Source: Ruminococcus sp. XPD3002 (GTDB lineage: Bacteria; Bacillota; Clostridia; Oscillospirales; Ruminococcaceae). From it: a stretch of DNA of 64,000 bases. Positions 33,720 through 43,990 of the stretch are shown one piece after another. The stretch covers positions 1-64,000 of the forward strand of contig FPJT01000020.1 in assembly GCA_900119535.1 (NCBI GenBank), written 5' to 3'. How positions within the stretch are numbered: the stretch's first letter is position 1; every line of letters starts with the position of its first letter. Under the pieces are notes generated by a model. The model did not search any database and was not told the DNA's origin. It saw nothing but the letters and a program-made list of their open reading frames with translations. The translations under genes and the position numbers were made by a program.

Positions 33720-34673
33720 ATGTTTATTGGATTCAGCGAGGCAGAAAGCTTTCTCCGCAATTGCAGAGACGCTGTCATAATCACACATCAGTCGCCTGAC
33801 GGTGACTGTATCGGCGCAGGCTTCGGTCTTAAGGACATTCTCGCAGAACTCGGCATTAGAAGCAGGGTAGTTTGCAGCGATCCCTTCCCGAAGCGCTATG
33901 ATTTCATGACTTCGTGCGGCGCAGGTGAGGATTTCGAGCCTGAGACCATTATCGCAGTCGATATAGCCGATGAAAAACTTATGGGAAGATACGAGGCGAT
34001 ATACGGCGGAAAGGTGCAGCTCTGCATCGACCACCATATCTCCAACAAGAACTATGCGGAGAAAACACTTCTCCGCGGAAACGCCACTGCTGCCTGCGAG
34101 ATCATTTATGATCTTGCACAGTATATGGGCGTAAGGATAACAAAGCACTGCGCTACATGCCTTTATACAGGCATAGCTACCGATTCGGGCTGTTTCAAGT
34201 ACGATTGCACTACTCCCCGTGCTCACGAGATAGCAGCAGAGATGAAGCGAAGCTATGATATAAACTTCGCAAGGATAAACAGGTATATGTTCGATGTCAA
34301 GTCTATGGGACGCATGAAGCTCGAAGCTAAGGTGACTGAGCTTATGGAGGAGCGCCTCGGCGGAAAGCTGGTGCTGCTTGCTGTAACTCAGGATATGATG
34401 AAGCAGCTCGGAGTCGCTATGGAGGAGCTTGAAGGCTTCGCACCGCTGACTATACAGCTGGAGAATACCGAAGTTGGCGTTCTTATGCGTGAGCGTGAGG
34501 ACGGCGTGTTCAAGTGCTCGTTCCGCTCGGCTGACGAAGTAAACGTATCCGAGATATGTCAGACTCTCGGCGGAGGCGGTCACGCCAAAGCCGCAGGCTG
34601 CACGGTTGAAGGCAGCGTAAGCGACATAAAGGATACAATTACCGAAGCAGTAAGAAAGGCTATCGGCTCATGA
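33720..34673 (+). CDS. nrnA: DHH-family oligoribonuclease/pAp phosphatase NrnA
   Basis: 317 residues. The DHH domain shows SPDGDCIGAGFGL, AVDIAD and IDHHISN, and the DHHA1 domain ends with GGGGHAKAAGC. NrnA degrades very short RNAs and 3'-phosphoadenosine 5'-phosphate. The stop overlaps truB by four bases. Confidence 0.93.
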   Translation: MFIGFSEAESFLRNCRDAVIITHQSPDGDCIGAGFGLKDILAELGIRSRVVCSDPFPKRYDFMTSCGAGEDFEPETIIAVDIADEKLMGRYEAIYGGKVQLCIDHHISNKNYAEKTLLRGNATAACEIIYDLAQYMGVRITKHCATCLYTGIATDSGCFKYDCTTPRAHEIAAEMKRSYDINFARINRYMFDVKSMGRMKLEAKVTELMEERLGGKLVLLAVTQDMMKQLGVAMEELEGFAPLTIQLENTEVGVLMREREDGVFKCSFRSADEVNVSEICQTLGGGGHAKAAGCTVEGSVSDIKDTITEAVRKAIGS

Positions 34674-35563
34674 ACGGCATACTCTGTGTGAACAAACCGC
34701 AGGATTTCACATCCTTTGACGTAGTGGCAAAGCTGAGGGGCATACTTCAGATGAAGCGCCTCGGTCACGGCGGAACTCTCGATCCTATGGCTACGGGAGT
34801 TCTCCCTGTGTTCGTCGGAAATGCCACGAAAGCATGTGACATAATGCCTGACGATACAAAGAGCTATCGTGCAGGTTTCAGGCTTGGCGCTGTTTCCGAT
34901 ACTCAGGACGTCTGGGGCGAAGTCAGCGAAAAGTCGGATATGGCTGTCAGCGGTGAAGAGCTTTCGGATGTGCTTCCGCTCTTTACGGGTAAGATAATGC
35001 AGCTGCCTCCTATGTACTCGGCAGTACAGGTAAACGGTCAGCGCCTTTATGACCTTGCAAGAAAGGGAATAGAGGTAGAGCGTCAGCCCCGTGAGATAGA
35101 GGTAAGCAGCATCAGCCTTGTTGAGTATGATACTGCTTCACGCTGCGGAATCCTTGATATAGCCTGCGGAAAGGGTACTTACATTCGCACTGTTATCAAC
35201 GATATCGGTGAAAAACTCGGCTGCGGCGGTATAATGACTTCACTGGTAAGAACTTCTTCCTGCGGATTCACTCTTGATGAGTGTCACACATTGGAGGAGA
35301 TACAGCTTGCCAAGGATGAGGGGCGTCTGGAAGAACTGATACTTCCTATAGAAAGAGTATTCGCTTCCATGAACAGACTGCGCCTTAACGAAGCACAGAC
35401 AAGGATGTACCGCAACGGAGTTAAGCTGGACCTTTCAAGGATACATGACGTAAAGCCCGATACGGATGAATATGCTGTGTACGGCTGGGACAGACAGTTT
35501 ATCGGTACTGCATCAGCCGACCGCGAAAACGGTGTTCTCCGTGTCGGTAAGAATATGGGGTGA
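34670..35563 (+). CDS. truB: tRNA pseudouridine-55 synthase
   Basis: 297 residues. Catalytic Asp in GGTLDPMATGVLPV is present, with MYSAVQVNGQRLYDLAR and the C-terminal PUA-like region. It makes pseudouridine 55 in tRNA. ribF follows after four bases. Confidence 0.95.
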   Translation: MNGILCVNKPQDFTSFDVVAKLRGILQMKRLGHGGTLDPMATGVLPVFVGNATKACDIMPDDTKSYRAGFRLGAVSDTQDVWGEVSEKSDMAVSGEELSDVLPLFTGKIMQLPPMYSAVQVNGQRLYDLARKGIEVERQPREIEVSSISLVEYDTASRCGILDIACGKGTYIRTVINDIGEKLGCGGIMTSLVRTSSCGFTLDECHTLEEIQLAKDEGRLEELILPIERVFASMNRLRLNEAQTRMYRNGVKLDLSRIHDVKPDTDEYAVYGWDRQFIGTASADRENGVLRVGKNMG

Positions 35564-35567
35564 CAGT

Positions 35568-36437
35568 ATGGATAACAAAAAGGCTGTTGCTCTGGGACTC
35601 TTTGACGGAGTTCATCTGGGACACCGTGCCGTTCTTTCGGCTGCATACGAGCAGAGCAAAAACGGACTTACAGCTTCGGCTTTCACATTTGTGCCCGAGA
35701 CCGCAAGCTATAAAAGCGGCGGCTACATCTACGGCACTAAGACAAAGCTGAGACTTATAGGCGAATGCGGTATAAAGCAGACAGAACTTCTGACGTTCAC
35801 ACTCGTCAGAGGAATGTCCGGTGAGGAATTCGCTGAAAGGATACTCTGCGAACGCATGAATGCCGCTTTTGTCTGCTGCGGAAGTGATTTCCGCTTCGGA
35901 AAGGATGCTTCCTGCGGAGTGGATGAACTGCGAGAATTCGGTGAAAGATACGGATTCAAGGTGCAGGTAGTGGAAGCCGTAAAGCAGAACGGCGATGTGA
36001 TATCATCAAGCAGCATAAGGCGTCTGCTCAGTGAGGGCAGCATCGAAAAGGCAAATGAACTGCTTGGAAGAAGCTATATCATATCGGGAACTGTTGCCGA
36101 CGGCAACCACATCGGCAGGACTATAGACTTCCCTACAATAAATCAGAACTTCGGAAGCGGTCAGCTGGTACCTGCTTACGGTGTATACTCCGGAAGGACT
36201 TGCATAGACGGCATAGTTTACCGCACAGTCACCAACATAGGTGTAAAGCCGACCATAGCAGGTGAACGTTCGCCCCTTGCCGAAACTCACATACTCGGTT
36301 TTTCGGGCGATCTCTACGGCAGGGATATACAGTCGGAGCTTACCGGCTATATACGTCCCGAAAGGCGGTTCGGTTCGGTCGAAGAACTTAAACAGCAGAT
36401 AATCAGGGACATTGCTGCGGCAGAAAATATGCCGTGA
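35568..36437 (+). CDS. ribF: Bifunctional riboflavin kinase/FAD synthetase
   Basis: 289 residues. The N-terminal nucleotidyltransferase shows GLFDGVHLGHR and SSSIRRLL. The C-terminal kinase shows GRTIDFPTIN and GVYSGRT, then NIGVKPTI. It makes FMN and FAD. ATG 35568 is used, four bases after the truB stop. Last gene of the superoperon; no strong terminator seen in 36438-36575. Confidence 0.94.
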   Translation: MDNKKAVALGLFDGVHLGHRAVLSAAYEQSKNGLTASAFTFVPETASYKSGGYIYGTKTKLRLIGECGIKQTELLTFTLVRGMSGEEFAERILCERMNAAFVCCGSDFRFGKDASCGVDELREFGERYGFKVQVVEAVKQNGDVISSSSIRRLLSEGSIEKANELLGRSYIISGTVADGNHIGRTIDFPTINQNFGSGQLVPAYGVYSGRTCIDGIVYRTVTNIGVKPTIAGERSPLAETHILGFSGDLYGRDIQSELTGYIRPERRFGSVEELKQQIIRDIAAAENMP

Positions 36438-36575
36438 AAATCAAATAATATTCGCAGTACTTTCACTGCATTATCACATTAAAGAAGTACCATTATTATT
36501 GGCGTTTTATCCTGATGCGCTGTGTTGCCGCACGGGCTGAAGGATGTTCCTATATTGATATCAGGAGGAGAGCAA

Positions 36576-37745
36576 ATGATAGAGGTCAGGAACCTTACTA
36601 AAAGATACGGCGACAAACAAGCCGTAAACGATATCAGCTTCAAGGTCGAAAAGGGCGAGATACTCGGCTTCCTCGGACCTAACGGAGCAGGAAAATCAAC
36701 TACGATGAATATGCTTACAGGCTATATCTCATCTACCTCGGGTCAGATACTCATAAACGGTACGGATATACTCGAGGATCCGATAAAGGCAAAATCCAAC
36801 ATAGGTTATCTCCCTGAGATACCTCCGCTTTACATGGATATGACTGTAGATGCTTATCTCAGCTTCATGTACGATCTGAAAAAGTGCAAGCTCCCGAGAA
36901 AAGCTCACCTTAAGGACGTATGTGACCTTTGCAAGATAACTGCTGTAAGGGGACGTATCATACGCAACCTTTCAAAAGGTTACAGACAGAGAGTAGGTCT
37001 CGCACAGGCACTTATCAACAATCCGCCCGTACTCATTCTCGATGAGCCTACTGTCGGACTCGATCCGAACCAGATAATCGAGATAAGAACTCTTATCAAG
37101 AAGCTCGGCAAGAGCCACACAGTTATTCTTTCTTCTCACATACTCCCCGAGATACAGGCTGTCTGTGACAGGATCATCATTATCAACAAGGGCGTAGTTG
37201 CAGCGGACGGAACTGCGGACGAGATCGCAAGAAATATTACAAACGAGCACAAGATGACTCTCCGTATAGAGGGCTCTACTCATACTGCTGCCGATAAGCA
37301 GGAGATAGTGGACGCTATAAAGTCCATCGGCGGTATAAAGTACGTCCGTGCAGACATGGAGAGAGAAAGAGGCATATACGATTACGACGTAGAGGCTGAC
37401 GAAAAGACAGATGTACGCCGTGCTATCAACGACATCTGCCGTCAGAAGGGATGGAATATCCTTATGCTCCAGCTCTCGAACCTCACCCTTGAGGATATCT
37501 TCCTTAAGATAACTATGGGCGACGGAGTTGATCAGAAAAAGCCTGAATCAGCTCCGAAGATAGAGCTTTCCGTCAAGGACGGCGAACTTATCGCTTCCAC
37601 AGGCGAAGCAAAAGAGCAGAAAGCTGCGGAATCTGATACGAAAACAGAGACTTCCGCTTCAAAAAGCGAAACAAATAATAAAAACAAGAAAAAATCAGGA
37701 TCCAAGAAAGGATCGGAAAAAGATAATAAAGGAGGCGAGCTTTAA
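36576..37745 (+). CDS. ABC transporter ATPase, GldA-like
   Basis: 389 residues. Walker A GPNGAGKST, signature LSKGYRQRVGLAQ, Walker B LILDEPTVGLD and the switch His are intact. After the ATPase (about 1-310) comes a Lys/Ser/Glu-rich tail of 60 residues. GGAGGAG precedes ATG 36576; a TTG further up has no such site. It powers the permease encoded by the next gene. Confidence 0.9.
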   Translation: MIEVRNLTKRYGDKQAVNDISFKVEKGEILGFLGPNGAGKSTTMNMLTGYISSTSGQILINGTDILEDPIKAKSNIGYLPEIPPLYMDMTVDAYLSFMYDLKKCKLPRKAHLKDVCDLCKITAVRGRIIRNLSKGYRQRVGLAQALINNPPVLILDEPTVGLDPNQIIEIRTLIKKLGKSHTVILSSHILPEIQAVCDRIIIINKGVVAADGTADEIARNITNEHKMTLRIEGSTHTAADKQEIVDAIKSIGGIKYVRADMERERGIYDYDVEADEKTDVRRAINDICRQKGWNILMLQLSNLTLEDIFLKITMGDGVDQKKPESAPKIELSVKDGELIASTGEAKEQKAAESDTKTETSASKSETNNKNKKKSGSKKGSEKDNKGGEL

Positions 37746-38449
37746 TGGGCGCTATTTACAGAAGAGAGATGCATGCCTTCTTTATATCAGGAGTAGCATA
37801 CGTATTTCTGACCGTATTTTTCCTTCTTTCGGGAATATTCTTCTATAACGGTGTAATAACTTCAGGAACATCAGATACATCGCCTATGTTCGGCTCGATG
37901 TTTATGATCGTACTGTTCCTGATACCGATACTCACCATGAAGCTCCTCAGCGAGGAGAAGAAAAACCGCACCGATCAGGGACTGCTTACAGCTCCCGTTG
38001 GATTATGGTCGATAGTCCTGGGAAAGTATTTTGCAGCTCTTACACTTTTCATCATTGCTGAGAGCATAGTGTTCGTCTATGCGATAATACTCAGCTACCT
38101 CGGAAGCGTTGTATGGACAACTCTTCTCGGCAACTATTTCGCAATGCTCTTCCTCGGAGCAGCTTTCATTGCGGTGGGACTTTTCATTTCCTCACTTACA
38201 GAGAACCAGATGGCTGCGGCTATCGCAAGTATGCTGGCACTCTTCATGCTTTACCTTATCGATAACATCGCACAGACTGTATCGAATGAATATATCAGCA
38301 AGGCTATGCTCTCGCTTTCGTTCTATACAAAGTTTATCGAGTTCACACGAGGCGTATTCAGCCTGTCAAGCGTATTATTCTTCCTCAGCACAGCATTCCT
38401 CTTCAACTTCCTGACTGTAAGAGTTCTGGATAAGAGACGCTGGGGTTAA
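37745..38449 (+). CDS. ABC-2 type permease, GldF-like
   Basis: 234 residues with six transmembrane helices (first at about 15-35). The region ILTMKLLSEEKKNRTDQGLLTAPV is the family hallmark. Start and previous stop share one base (TAATG). It forms the membrane channel with the ATPase upstream. Confidence 0.87.
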   Translation: MGAIYRREMHAFFISGVAYVFLTVFFLLSGIFFYNGVITSGTSDTSPMFGSMFMIVLFLIPILTMKLLSEEKKNRTDQGLLTAPVGLWSIVLGKYFAALTLFIIAESIVFVYAIILSYLGSVVWTTLLGNYFAMLFLGAAFIAVGLFISSLTENQMAAAIASMLALFMLYLIDNIAQTVSNEYISKAMLSLSFYTKFIEFTRGVFSLSSVLFFLSTAFLFNFLTVRVLDKRRWG

Positions 38450-38472
38450 TGTGAAAGGAAGGTATAGTTCAG

Positions 38473-40089
38473 ATGAGCAATAAAGAAAAAAACGGGCTGA
38501 ATCCTGCTGCTGAAACTGCCGCAGAAGCTCCCGAGAAAAAGAAGCACAACTTCAAGAAGCTGAAATTCGGCTCGATGTCTGTTATCGTGCTTATACTCGT
38601 TATCGCTATCGTTATCGTTATAAACCTTATGGCAGGACTTCTCAGCAAGCGCTATCCTCTTAAAGTCGATCTTACTCCCGATAAGAGATACGAGCTTTCC
38701 GATGAGTCCATAGAGGTACTTCAGAATCTCGATAAAAATGTAGAGATAACTGTTACGAATACCCGTGATACTTTTGCAAGCATGAGCGCATATTTCGAGC
38801 AGATGTATCAGCAGTACGGCGTAAATCTTGAGATGCCTTACGAAATGATACCTGAGATACTTGATAAGTATAAGCTCTATGCTGAAAGCAGTAAGGGCGG
38901 CATCGACATCAAGTATGTTGATATGAACCGCGATCCTGATATCATAAGCCGCTATAGCAAGTACTACAACGGTGAGATAAAGGAAGGAAGCATAGTTGTT
39001 TACTGCAACGAGCGTGTAAAAGTCATAGCAAGCGACGAAGTAGTCAACATGATCCGTTCCCCTCAGACAGGCGGCGGACAGGTGCCTACAAGCATGAATT
39101 TTGCAGGTGAGAGCGTTATTACTTCTGCTATCATGTCCGTAACAGACACTAACCCGATGAAGGTTGCAATTGTAAAGACTATGAACGGCAACGCTCTTTA
39201 TGAGACAAGACTTGAACCGCTTTCCACATCTCTCGAATCGTTCCTTTCAAAGAACGGATACGACTGCGTTGATGTAGATATAGCTACTGATGAGATCAGT
39301 CCCGCTGACTATGATCTGCTTGTAGTTCAGATGCCGAATGTGGATTTCTCTGCTGATATCATCACAAAGCTCAGCGATTTCCTCTACAACGAAGGAAACT
39401 ATCAGAAGAACCTTCTCTACATCCCGAGCCTTACAGCAACAAATCTTCCTAATATAGACGAATTCCTTGCTGACTGGAGCATAAAGGTAGAGCCTTCTAT
39501 CATCCTTGATGATAATATGATATCCGCTCCTTTAGAGACACTCGGAATGAATGATGCATCCCCTGTTATGTCTGTTTCAGACGCTGAAAGCGTAGGAACC
39601 CTTGCAAATGAGACACTTCCTATAGCTGCACCTTACACAAAGGCACTTACCGTTATAAGCAAGAATAACGAGAGAGTTGTTAAAGAGGTCCTTAAGTCTT
39701 CTCCTACAAGCTACCTTACAGACCTTTCAACAGGTGAAAAGGGCGAAACAGGTTCATTCAATGCTGCACTTCTTTCATCAAGAAGCAAGGCTGACGGACT
39801 TGATGTAAACACAAGTAATCTGCTTGTTCTCGGAAGCACATTCTTCGCAGACAATGCACTTCTCACTTATTCAAACACATATAACAATGCAAATGTTCTT
39901 ATCAGCATGGTCAACAATATGACAGGCAAGGAGAACGGCGTTGTGATAGCTGAAAAAGCACTCCAGCAGTCCAATATCGCTGTAACAGGTACAGAGGGCA
40001 AGGTAATAAGATGGATAGTTATTGCAGTTATACCGCTTATTGTTGCGCTTGCAGGAACTATCGTACTGTTAAGGAGAAGAAATAAATGA
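38473..40089 (+). CDS. GldG-like ABC auxiliary protein
   Basis: 538 residues. A Lys-rich N-terminus, one membrane helix (about 35-55), a large outer domain starting VDLTPDKRYELSDES (the ABC_transp_aux/GldG hallmark) and a C-terminal membrane helix before RRRNK. In Bacteroidetes the Gld ABC proteins support gliding; in Firmicutes the role of these operons is unclear. The stop overlaps the next start by four bases. Confidence 0.85.
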   Translation: MSNKEKNGLNPAAETAAEAPEKKKHNFKKLKFGSMSVIVLILVIAIVIVINLMAGLLSKRYPLKVDLTPDKRYELSDESIEVLQNLDKNVEITVTNTRDTFASMSAYFEQMYQQYGVNLEMPYEMIPEILDKYKLYAESSKGGIDIKYVDMNRDPDIISRYSKYYNGEIKEGSIVVYCNERVKVIASDEVVNMIRSPQTGGGQVPTSMNFAGESVITSAIMSVTDTNPMKVAIVKTMNGNALYETRLEPLSTSLESFLSKNGYDCVDVDIATDEISPADYDLLVVQMPNVDFSADIITKLSDFLYNEGNYQKNLLYIPSLTATNLPNIDEFLADWSIKVEPSIILDDNMISAPLETLGMNDASPVMSVSDAESVGTLANETLPIAAPYTKALTVISKNNERVVKEVLKSSPTSYLTDLSTGEKGETGSFNAALLSSRSKADGLDVNTSNLLVLGSTFFADNALLTYSNTYNNANVLISMVNNMTGKENGVVIAEKALQQSNIAVTGTEGKVIRWIVIAVIPLIVALAGTIVLLRRRNK

Positions 40090-41624
40090 AAAAAGCAGTT
40101 AAAGGCATTCTCGGTCTTACCGCACTGCTTGCGGCGCTGGGCGGCGGATATGCCGCTCTGAGACTGAGTGAGCCGACGGGTGAAAATATTGTGAACAGCT
40201 CGGAAACGAGTACTGAAGCCACAAAAAAAGAAGTTGTCCTCATCAAGGATGTAAATGTAACAGCTACAAATCCCGAGACAGGTTCGGAAGAAATGGGCGT
40301 TGTTGAATCGGTCGACGTAGTTAATGCTACCGAGACTCTTCACGTTGTACATTCCGGTACTATCCCCGATTCCACTGCTCCGAGATATGTGTTCAGCGGT
40401 TACGAGAATGTTCCTATGGATTACGCTGTTATAGGCACTCTTGCAAACAACGCGAACGGTCTTACATCCAATGATGTGATCGAGGAAAACTGCACGGATA
40501 TGTCCAAATTCGGACTCGATCCTCCTGCAATAACAGTTGATGTTAAATTTGAAACAGGTTATGAAAGCAAGCTCCTTATAGGAAATGAAACTCCAAAGGG
40601 CGCAGAGAACTACGTAGCTGTTGAAGGCAGCAATACGGTATATACCGTAACAAGTTCAAGATTAGCAAATTACAGCAAGACACTCTTCGATTTTGCTGAC
40701 AAGACTATCCTTGCAGAGCCTTCACAGGACGAATATCCGGGAATATCAAGTCTCAGGATACAGCGTGAGGATCTTGACTATGATATCTATATCGCACATA
40801 ATGAAAAGACGGATGATCCCGATTATCAGAGCGGTACGATATCAACACAGCTGATGCTTGAACCTGTTGAAGCAAATCTCGCAGTTGAGCGTTCCACAGA
40901 AATAACAAACGGTATGTTCGGACTCTATGCAAGCGGCATTTACAGCCTCAGATGCAAGGAATCGGATATCGCAGAGGCAGGACTCAAAGATCCTTTCTGT
41001 ACCGTTGAAATGAAGACCGATGACGGCGGAGACTACGTTCTTTACCTCAGCGAACCATTCACTGACGGCGACGGAAAAAGCTGCTATGCAATGATGAAGG
41101 ACGGTAAGATAATCTATATCGTCAATGCGGATGATGCAAAGTGGGTAAGCGTAATGCCGATAGACATCGCTTCAAAGATATTCATAGGCGAATACGTATG
41201 GAATATCAGCGAGCTCAGCATAAAGTGCGACGGAGTTGATGACAAGTTCATCATCAAGGCTAAGGAGCCGAATGAGGAAGTTGATACACGTACTTCTGAA
41301 AACTATATCACCACACTCAACGGAAAAGAATTCGACAGCGAGAGATACAGATTGTTCTACAGCTTCCTTATAAGCGCGAATGCCGAGGAGTTTGCTGTCA
41401 ATGTGGATAAACCCGATGCAGAACCTATGGCTGTTCTGGAATACACCGAGTCCTACAGCAATAAGACGAAAAAACTTGAATTCTATGATTATTCCAATAT
41501 GACCGCACTCGTTGTTGTTGACGGTCAGAGCAGATATTTCGTTACAAAGTCATATGTCGAGACCATGATAGACAACGCTAAAAGGATCGAGACAGGCGAG
41601 GACTATGTAACTACATGGAGATGA
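40086..41624 (+). CDS. DUF4340 extracellular protein of the Gld-type ABC operon
   Basis: 512 residues with an N-terminal membrane helix and a long beta-rich outer part. SKFGLDPPAITVDVKF and LLIGNETPKGAENYVAVEG are DUF4340 features, repeated once with weaker similarity (AGLKDPFCTVEMKTDDGG). It commonly follows GldG-like genes. Function unknown. Confidence 0.82.
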   Translation: MKKAVKGILGLTALLAALGGGYAALRLSEPTGENIVNSSETSTEATKKEVVLIKDVNVTATNPETGSEEMGVVESVDVVNATETLHVVHSGTIPDSTAPRYVFSGYENVPMDYAVIGTLANNANGLTSNDVIEENCTDMSKFGLDPPAITVDVKFETGYESKLLIGNETPKGAENYVAVEGSNTVYTVTSSRLANYSKTLFDFADKTILAEPSQDEYPGISSLRIQREDLDYDIYIAHNEKTDDPDYQSGTISTQLMLEPVEANLAVERSTEITNGMFGLYASGIYSLRCKESDIAEAGLKDPFCTVEMKTDDGGDYVLYLSEPFTDGDGKSCYAMMKDGKIIYIVNADDAKWVSVMPIDIASKIFIGEYVWNISELSIKCDGVDDKFIIKAKEPNEEVDTRTSENYITTLNGKEFDSERYRLFYSFLISANAEEFAVNVDKPDAEPMAVLEYTESYSNKTKKLEFYDYSNMTALVVVDGQSRYFVTKSYVETMIDNAKRIETGEDYVTTWR

Positions 41625-41665
41625 TCATTTACCACACCTAAACCATACTAAGGAGGATCAGGAAT

Positions 41666-41950
41666 ATGAGTGAAAAATTCAGCACATATAAGGGGTTTCC
41701 GCTTGTAAGATGCGGAGATGAGATATATTACGGATATATGTCCGATCCATATAAGATATGGATAAGAATACTTGATGCCAAGGAAGAAGACGGTGAAAAG
41801 TTCACAACAAACGTAAGAATAACCCTTGTTGATAACAATGAGGCGGATCTTTTCAAGTCCTTCGTCAAGACAGCAGAGCGTGAATGCGGACTGTATGAAG
41901 CGCTTGACTTCGCTGATGTATGGCTCAGAAAGGCACTTGCAGAAAAATGA
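41666..41950 (+). CDS. Small conserved-looking protein after the ABC operon
   Basis: 94 residues, soluble, no recognised domain. It has a strong ribosome site (AAGGAGG) and a strong terminator behind it, so it closes the Gld-type operon 41 bases after the DUF4340 gene. Function not known. Confidence 0.7.
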   Translation: MSEKFSTYKGFPLVRCGDEIYYGYMSDPYKIWIRILDAKEEDGEKFTTNVRITLVDNNEADLFKSFVKTAERECGLYEALDFADVWLRKALAEK

Positions 41951-41956
41951 TCTTTT

Positions 41957-41989
41957 ACAGGGATGCATGATAATGCATCCCTGTTTTTA
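41957..41989 (+). terminator. Terminator of the ABC operon
   Basis: ACAGGGATGCAT-GATA-ATGCATCCCTGT followed by TTTTT. Perfect 12-bp stem. Confidence 0.93.
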
Positions 41990-42038
41990 TGTCATAGATA
42001 TAATTAGTGCCATTACTTTACTGTTTTCGACACATATC

Positions 42039-42067
42039 TTGAAATATTCCGCAGAATGTGTTATAAT
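42039..42067 (+). promoter_or_regulatory. GH3 gene promoter
   Basis: TTGAAA, 17-bp spacer, TATAAT, 37 bases before the ATG. Confidence 0.7.
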
Positions 42068-42103
42068 ACCTTCACAGGAAATGTTTGAAAGGAAAATGAC
42101 ATA

Positions 42104-43681
42104 ATGGATCTACGTAAAATATCGGCACTACTTATGTGCGGCATGCTGCTTACGGGCTGCGGACAGACATCTCAGGTGCCGGAATACGATAACAGTTCGG
42201 CTGTTTCGGCAGAAGCAACCGAGGCAGCTTCAGAGGAGACAGAACCCGTGAAAACTAAGCCTTCGGAAGAGGATAAAACTGTTGCATCAAGCAGTAAAAA
42301 AGAGAAGAAAAAGAAAAAAACTTCCGCAACAGAAGCTGCAACGGAAGCCCGTACAGAAGCTCCCACAGCAACAGCGGATATTTCCGGAGGACACAATAAA
42401 ACAGCTACGGCAGATACTTCCTCTGATGATAACACGGACTATGACGATACAGGGTATCATTACAGCGGCAGCAGCGGAAACACCGGCAACAGCAGTAACA
42501 GTAACGATAACTCCGACTACGATCAGACAGAGTATGTTTACAGAACAAACGCTGCATCAAACAGAAATACTGCACAGACTACATACAGGACAACTCCCGT
42601 AAAACCTACGGCTACAACTATCGCATTTCCGAAGGATGCCGATCCTGACGAGATGCTTGATTTCCTCAGCCTTGAACAGAAGGTATACCAGATGTTCATA
42701 GTAACTCCCGAACAGCTTGGCGGCAGCAGGTGCTCAACAGAGGCAAGAAGCGAACTGTCTGCGGCACTGAAAAAATATCCCGTAGGCGGTATTATCTACT
42801 TTGCTCAGAACCTTACTTCGCAGTCCCAGACAAGGAACATGATAAGCCGGACTCAGGAATATGCAAAGTCGGATTGCGGCGTTGGCATGTTCATCGCAGT
42901 CGATGAAGAGGGCGGACTTGTTGCAAGATGCGCAAAGAAGCTCGGTACCACCGCTTTCAGCAATATGGCTGTATACGGTAAGGACAACGACGGCGATACG
43001 GCTTATTATATAGGTCAGACTCTTGGAAATGACCTCAGCAGTCTCGGCTTCAATGTTGATTTCGCACCTGTAGCGGATGTTAACATAAATCCCGGCAACG
43101 AGCTTGGAAGCCGTATTTTCAGCAGCGATCCCGAAGTTGTCGCAAATATGGTAAGCCGTGTTACAGAGGGACTTCAGGATGCAGGTGTATGTGCAACTCT
43201 GAAGCACTTCCCTGGACTCGGTGCGGAAAGCGGAAATACTCACACCGATTCATTCGTTGTAATAGACAGGACCATCGATCAGCTCAGGGAGAGCGAGTTC
43301 GTGCCATTCGGTGCGGCGATAGATGCGGGTGCTGATTTCGTAATGGTTGGACATCAGATAACCTCGGGCTTCGGAGATGATCTTCCTGCGGACCTTTCCT
43401 ATACGGCGGTAACGGAAATGCTCAGAGGTGAACTCGGCTTCGACGGCATTGCGGTTACGGATTCACAGATGATGAATACCATAGCTAACGTATACGGATC
43501 GGGAACTGCGGCAGTAATGTCGGTAAAAGCAGGAATGGACGTTATACTCATGCCTGCTGACATAGAAGAAGCTGCAAATGCGATATGCAATGCAGTAAGG
43601 AGCGGAGAGATATCCGAGGAACGTATCAACGAGAGCGTATACAGGATACTCAGACAGAAGTATGAGCTCGGATTATTCTGA
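42104..43681 (+). CDS. GH3 lipoprotein, NagZ-like beta-N-acetylhexosaminidase
   Basis: 525 residues. Lipobox at Cys 19 (LTGC), then about 150 residues of Ser/Thr/Glu/Asp low complexity with a Lys-rich patch, then a GH3 domain. KHFPGLG with the following NTHTDSF loop matches the NagZ-type acid/base loop; VTDSQMM holds the nucleophile Asp. NagZ-type enzymes trim N-acetylglucosamine from peptidoglycan fragments. The long spacer suggests it reaches through the wall. Monocistronic. Confidence 0.85.
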   Translation: MDLRKISALLMCGMLLTGCGQTSQVPEYDNSSAVSAEATEAASEETEPVKTKPSEEDKTVASSSKKEKKKKKTSATEAATEARTEAPTATADISGGHNKTATADTSSDDNTDYDDTGYHYSGSSGNTGNSSNSNDNSDYDQTEYVYRTNAASNRNTAQTTYRTTPVKPTATTIAFPKDADPDEMLDFLSLEQKVYQMFIVTPEQLGGSRCSTEARSELSAALKKYPVGGIIYFAQNLTSQSQTRNMISRTQEYAKSDCGVGMFIAVDEEGGLVARCAKKLGTTAFSNMAVYGKDNDGDTAYYIGQTLGNDLSSLGFNVDFAPVADVNINPGNELGSRIFSSDPEVVANMVSRVTEGLQDAGVCATLKHFPGLGAESGNTHTDSFVVIDRTIDQLRESEFVPFGAAIDAGADFVMVGHQITSGFGDDLPADLSYTAVTEMLRGELGFDGIAVTDSQMMNTIANVYGSGTAAVMSVKAGMDVILMPADIEEAANAICNAVRSGEISEERINESVYRILRQKYELGLF

Positions 43682-43690
43682 ATAATGGTA

Positions 43691-43719
43691 AAAGGCGGAC
43701 GTAAAACTCCGCCTTTTTT
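43691..43719 (+). terminator. Terminator of the GH3 gene
   Basis: AAAGGCGGA with TCCGCCTTT, then TTTT. The remaining 43720-43868 is AT-rich and without a gene. Confidence 0.9.
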
Positions 43720-43868
43720 CTCACCCTTTTTATCAACAAGAAATATAAAAATAATAACCGCTTTTTTGGCTATACGAAAATGGTGTCGATTTTTCTCACT
43801 GGTATTTTTTACGATTTTTGATATTTTGATTTGGCGCAAGCGCCGAAATACAGGCAAAAACGCCGAAT

Positions 43869-43912
43869 GTTCACAAAAGGTTAACATTTGTGTTCTGTGG
43901 GGTTTGTATAAT
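43869..43912 (+). promoter_or_regulatory. Dockerin-gene promoter with 11-bp-phased boxes
   Basis: GTTCAC (43869) and GTTAAC (43880) lie 11 bp apart; TATAAT is at 43907-43912 and no consensus -35 is present. The TMAC cores start 36 and 25 bases before the -10, exactly as at the GH9 promoter. The leader then carries a GGGG/CCCC hairpin near 43922-43937. Confidence 0.5.
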
Positions 43913-43990
43913 TAAGACATAGGGGGAACAGTCCCCGCCACGGAAAGGAATTGGCTACGACATTTTTACAGATACGAAAGGAGAATTATT

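Noticed and set aside
33579..34583. 334-residue minus-strand ORF opposite nrnA
   Set aside because: Shadow of nrnA; the plus-strand product has all DHH/DHHA1 motifs.
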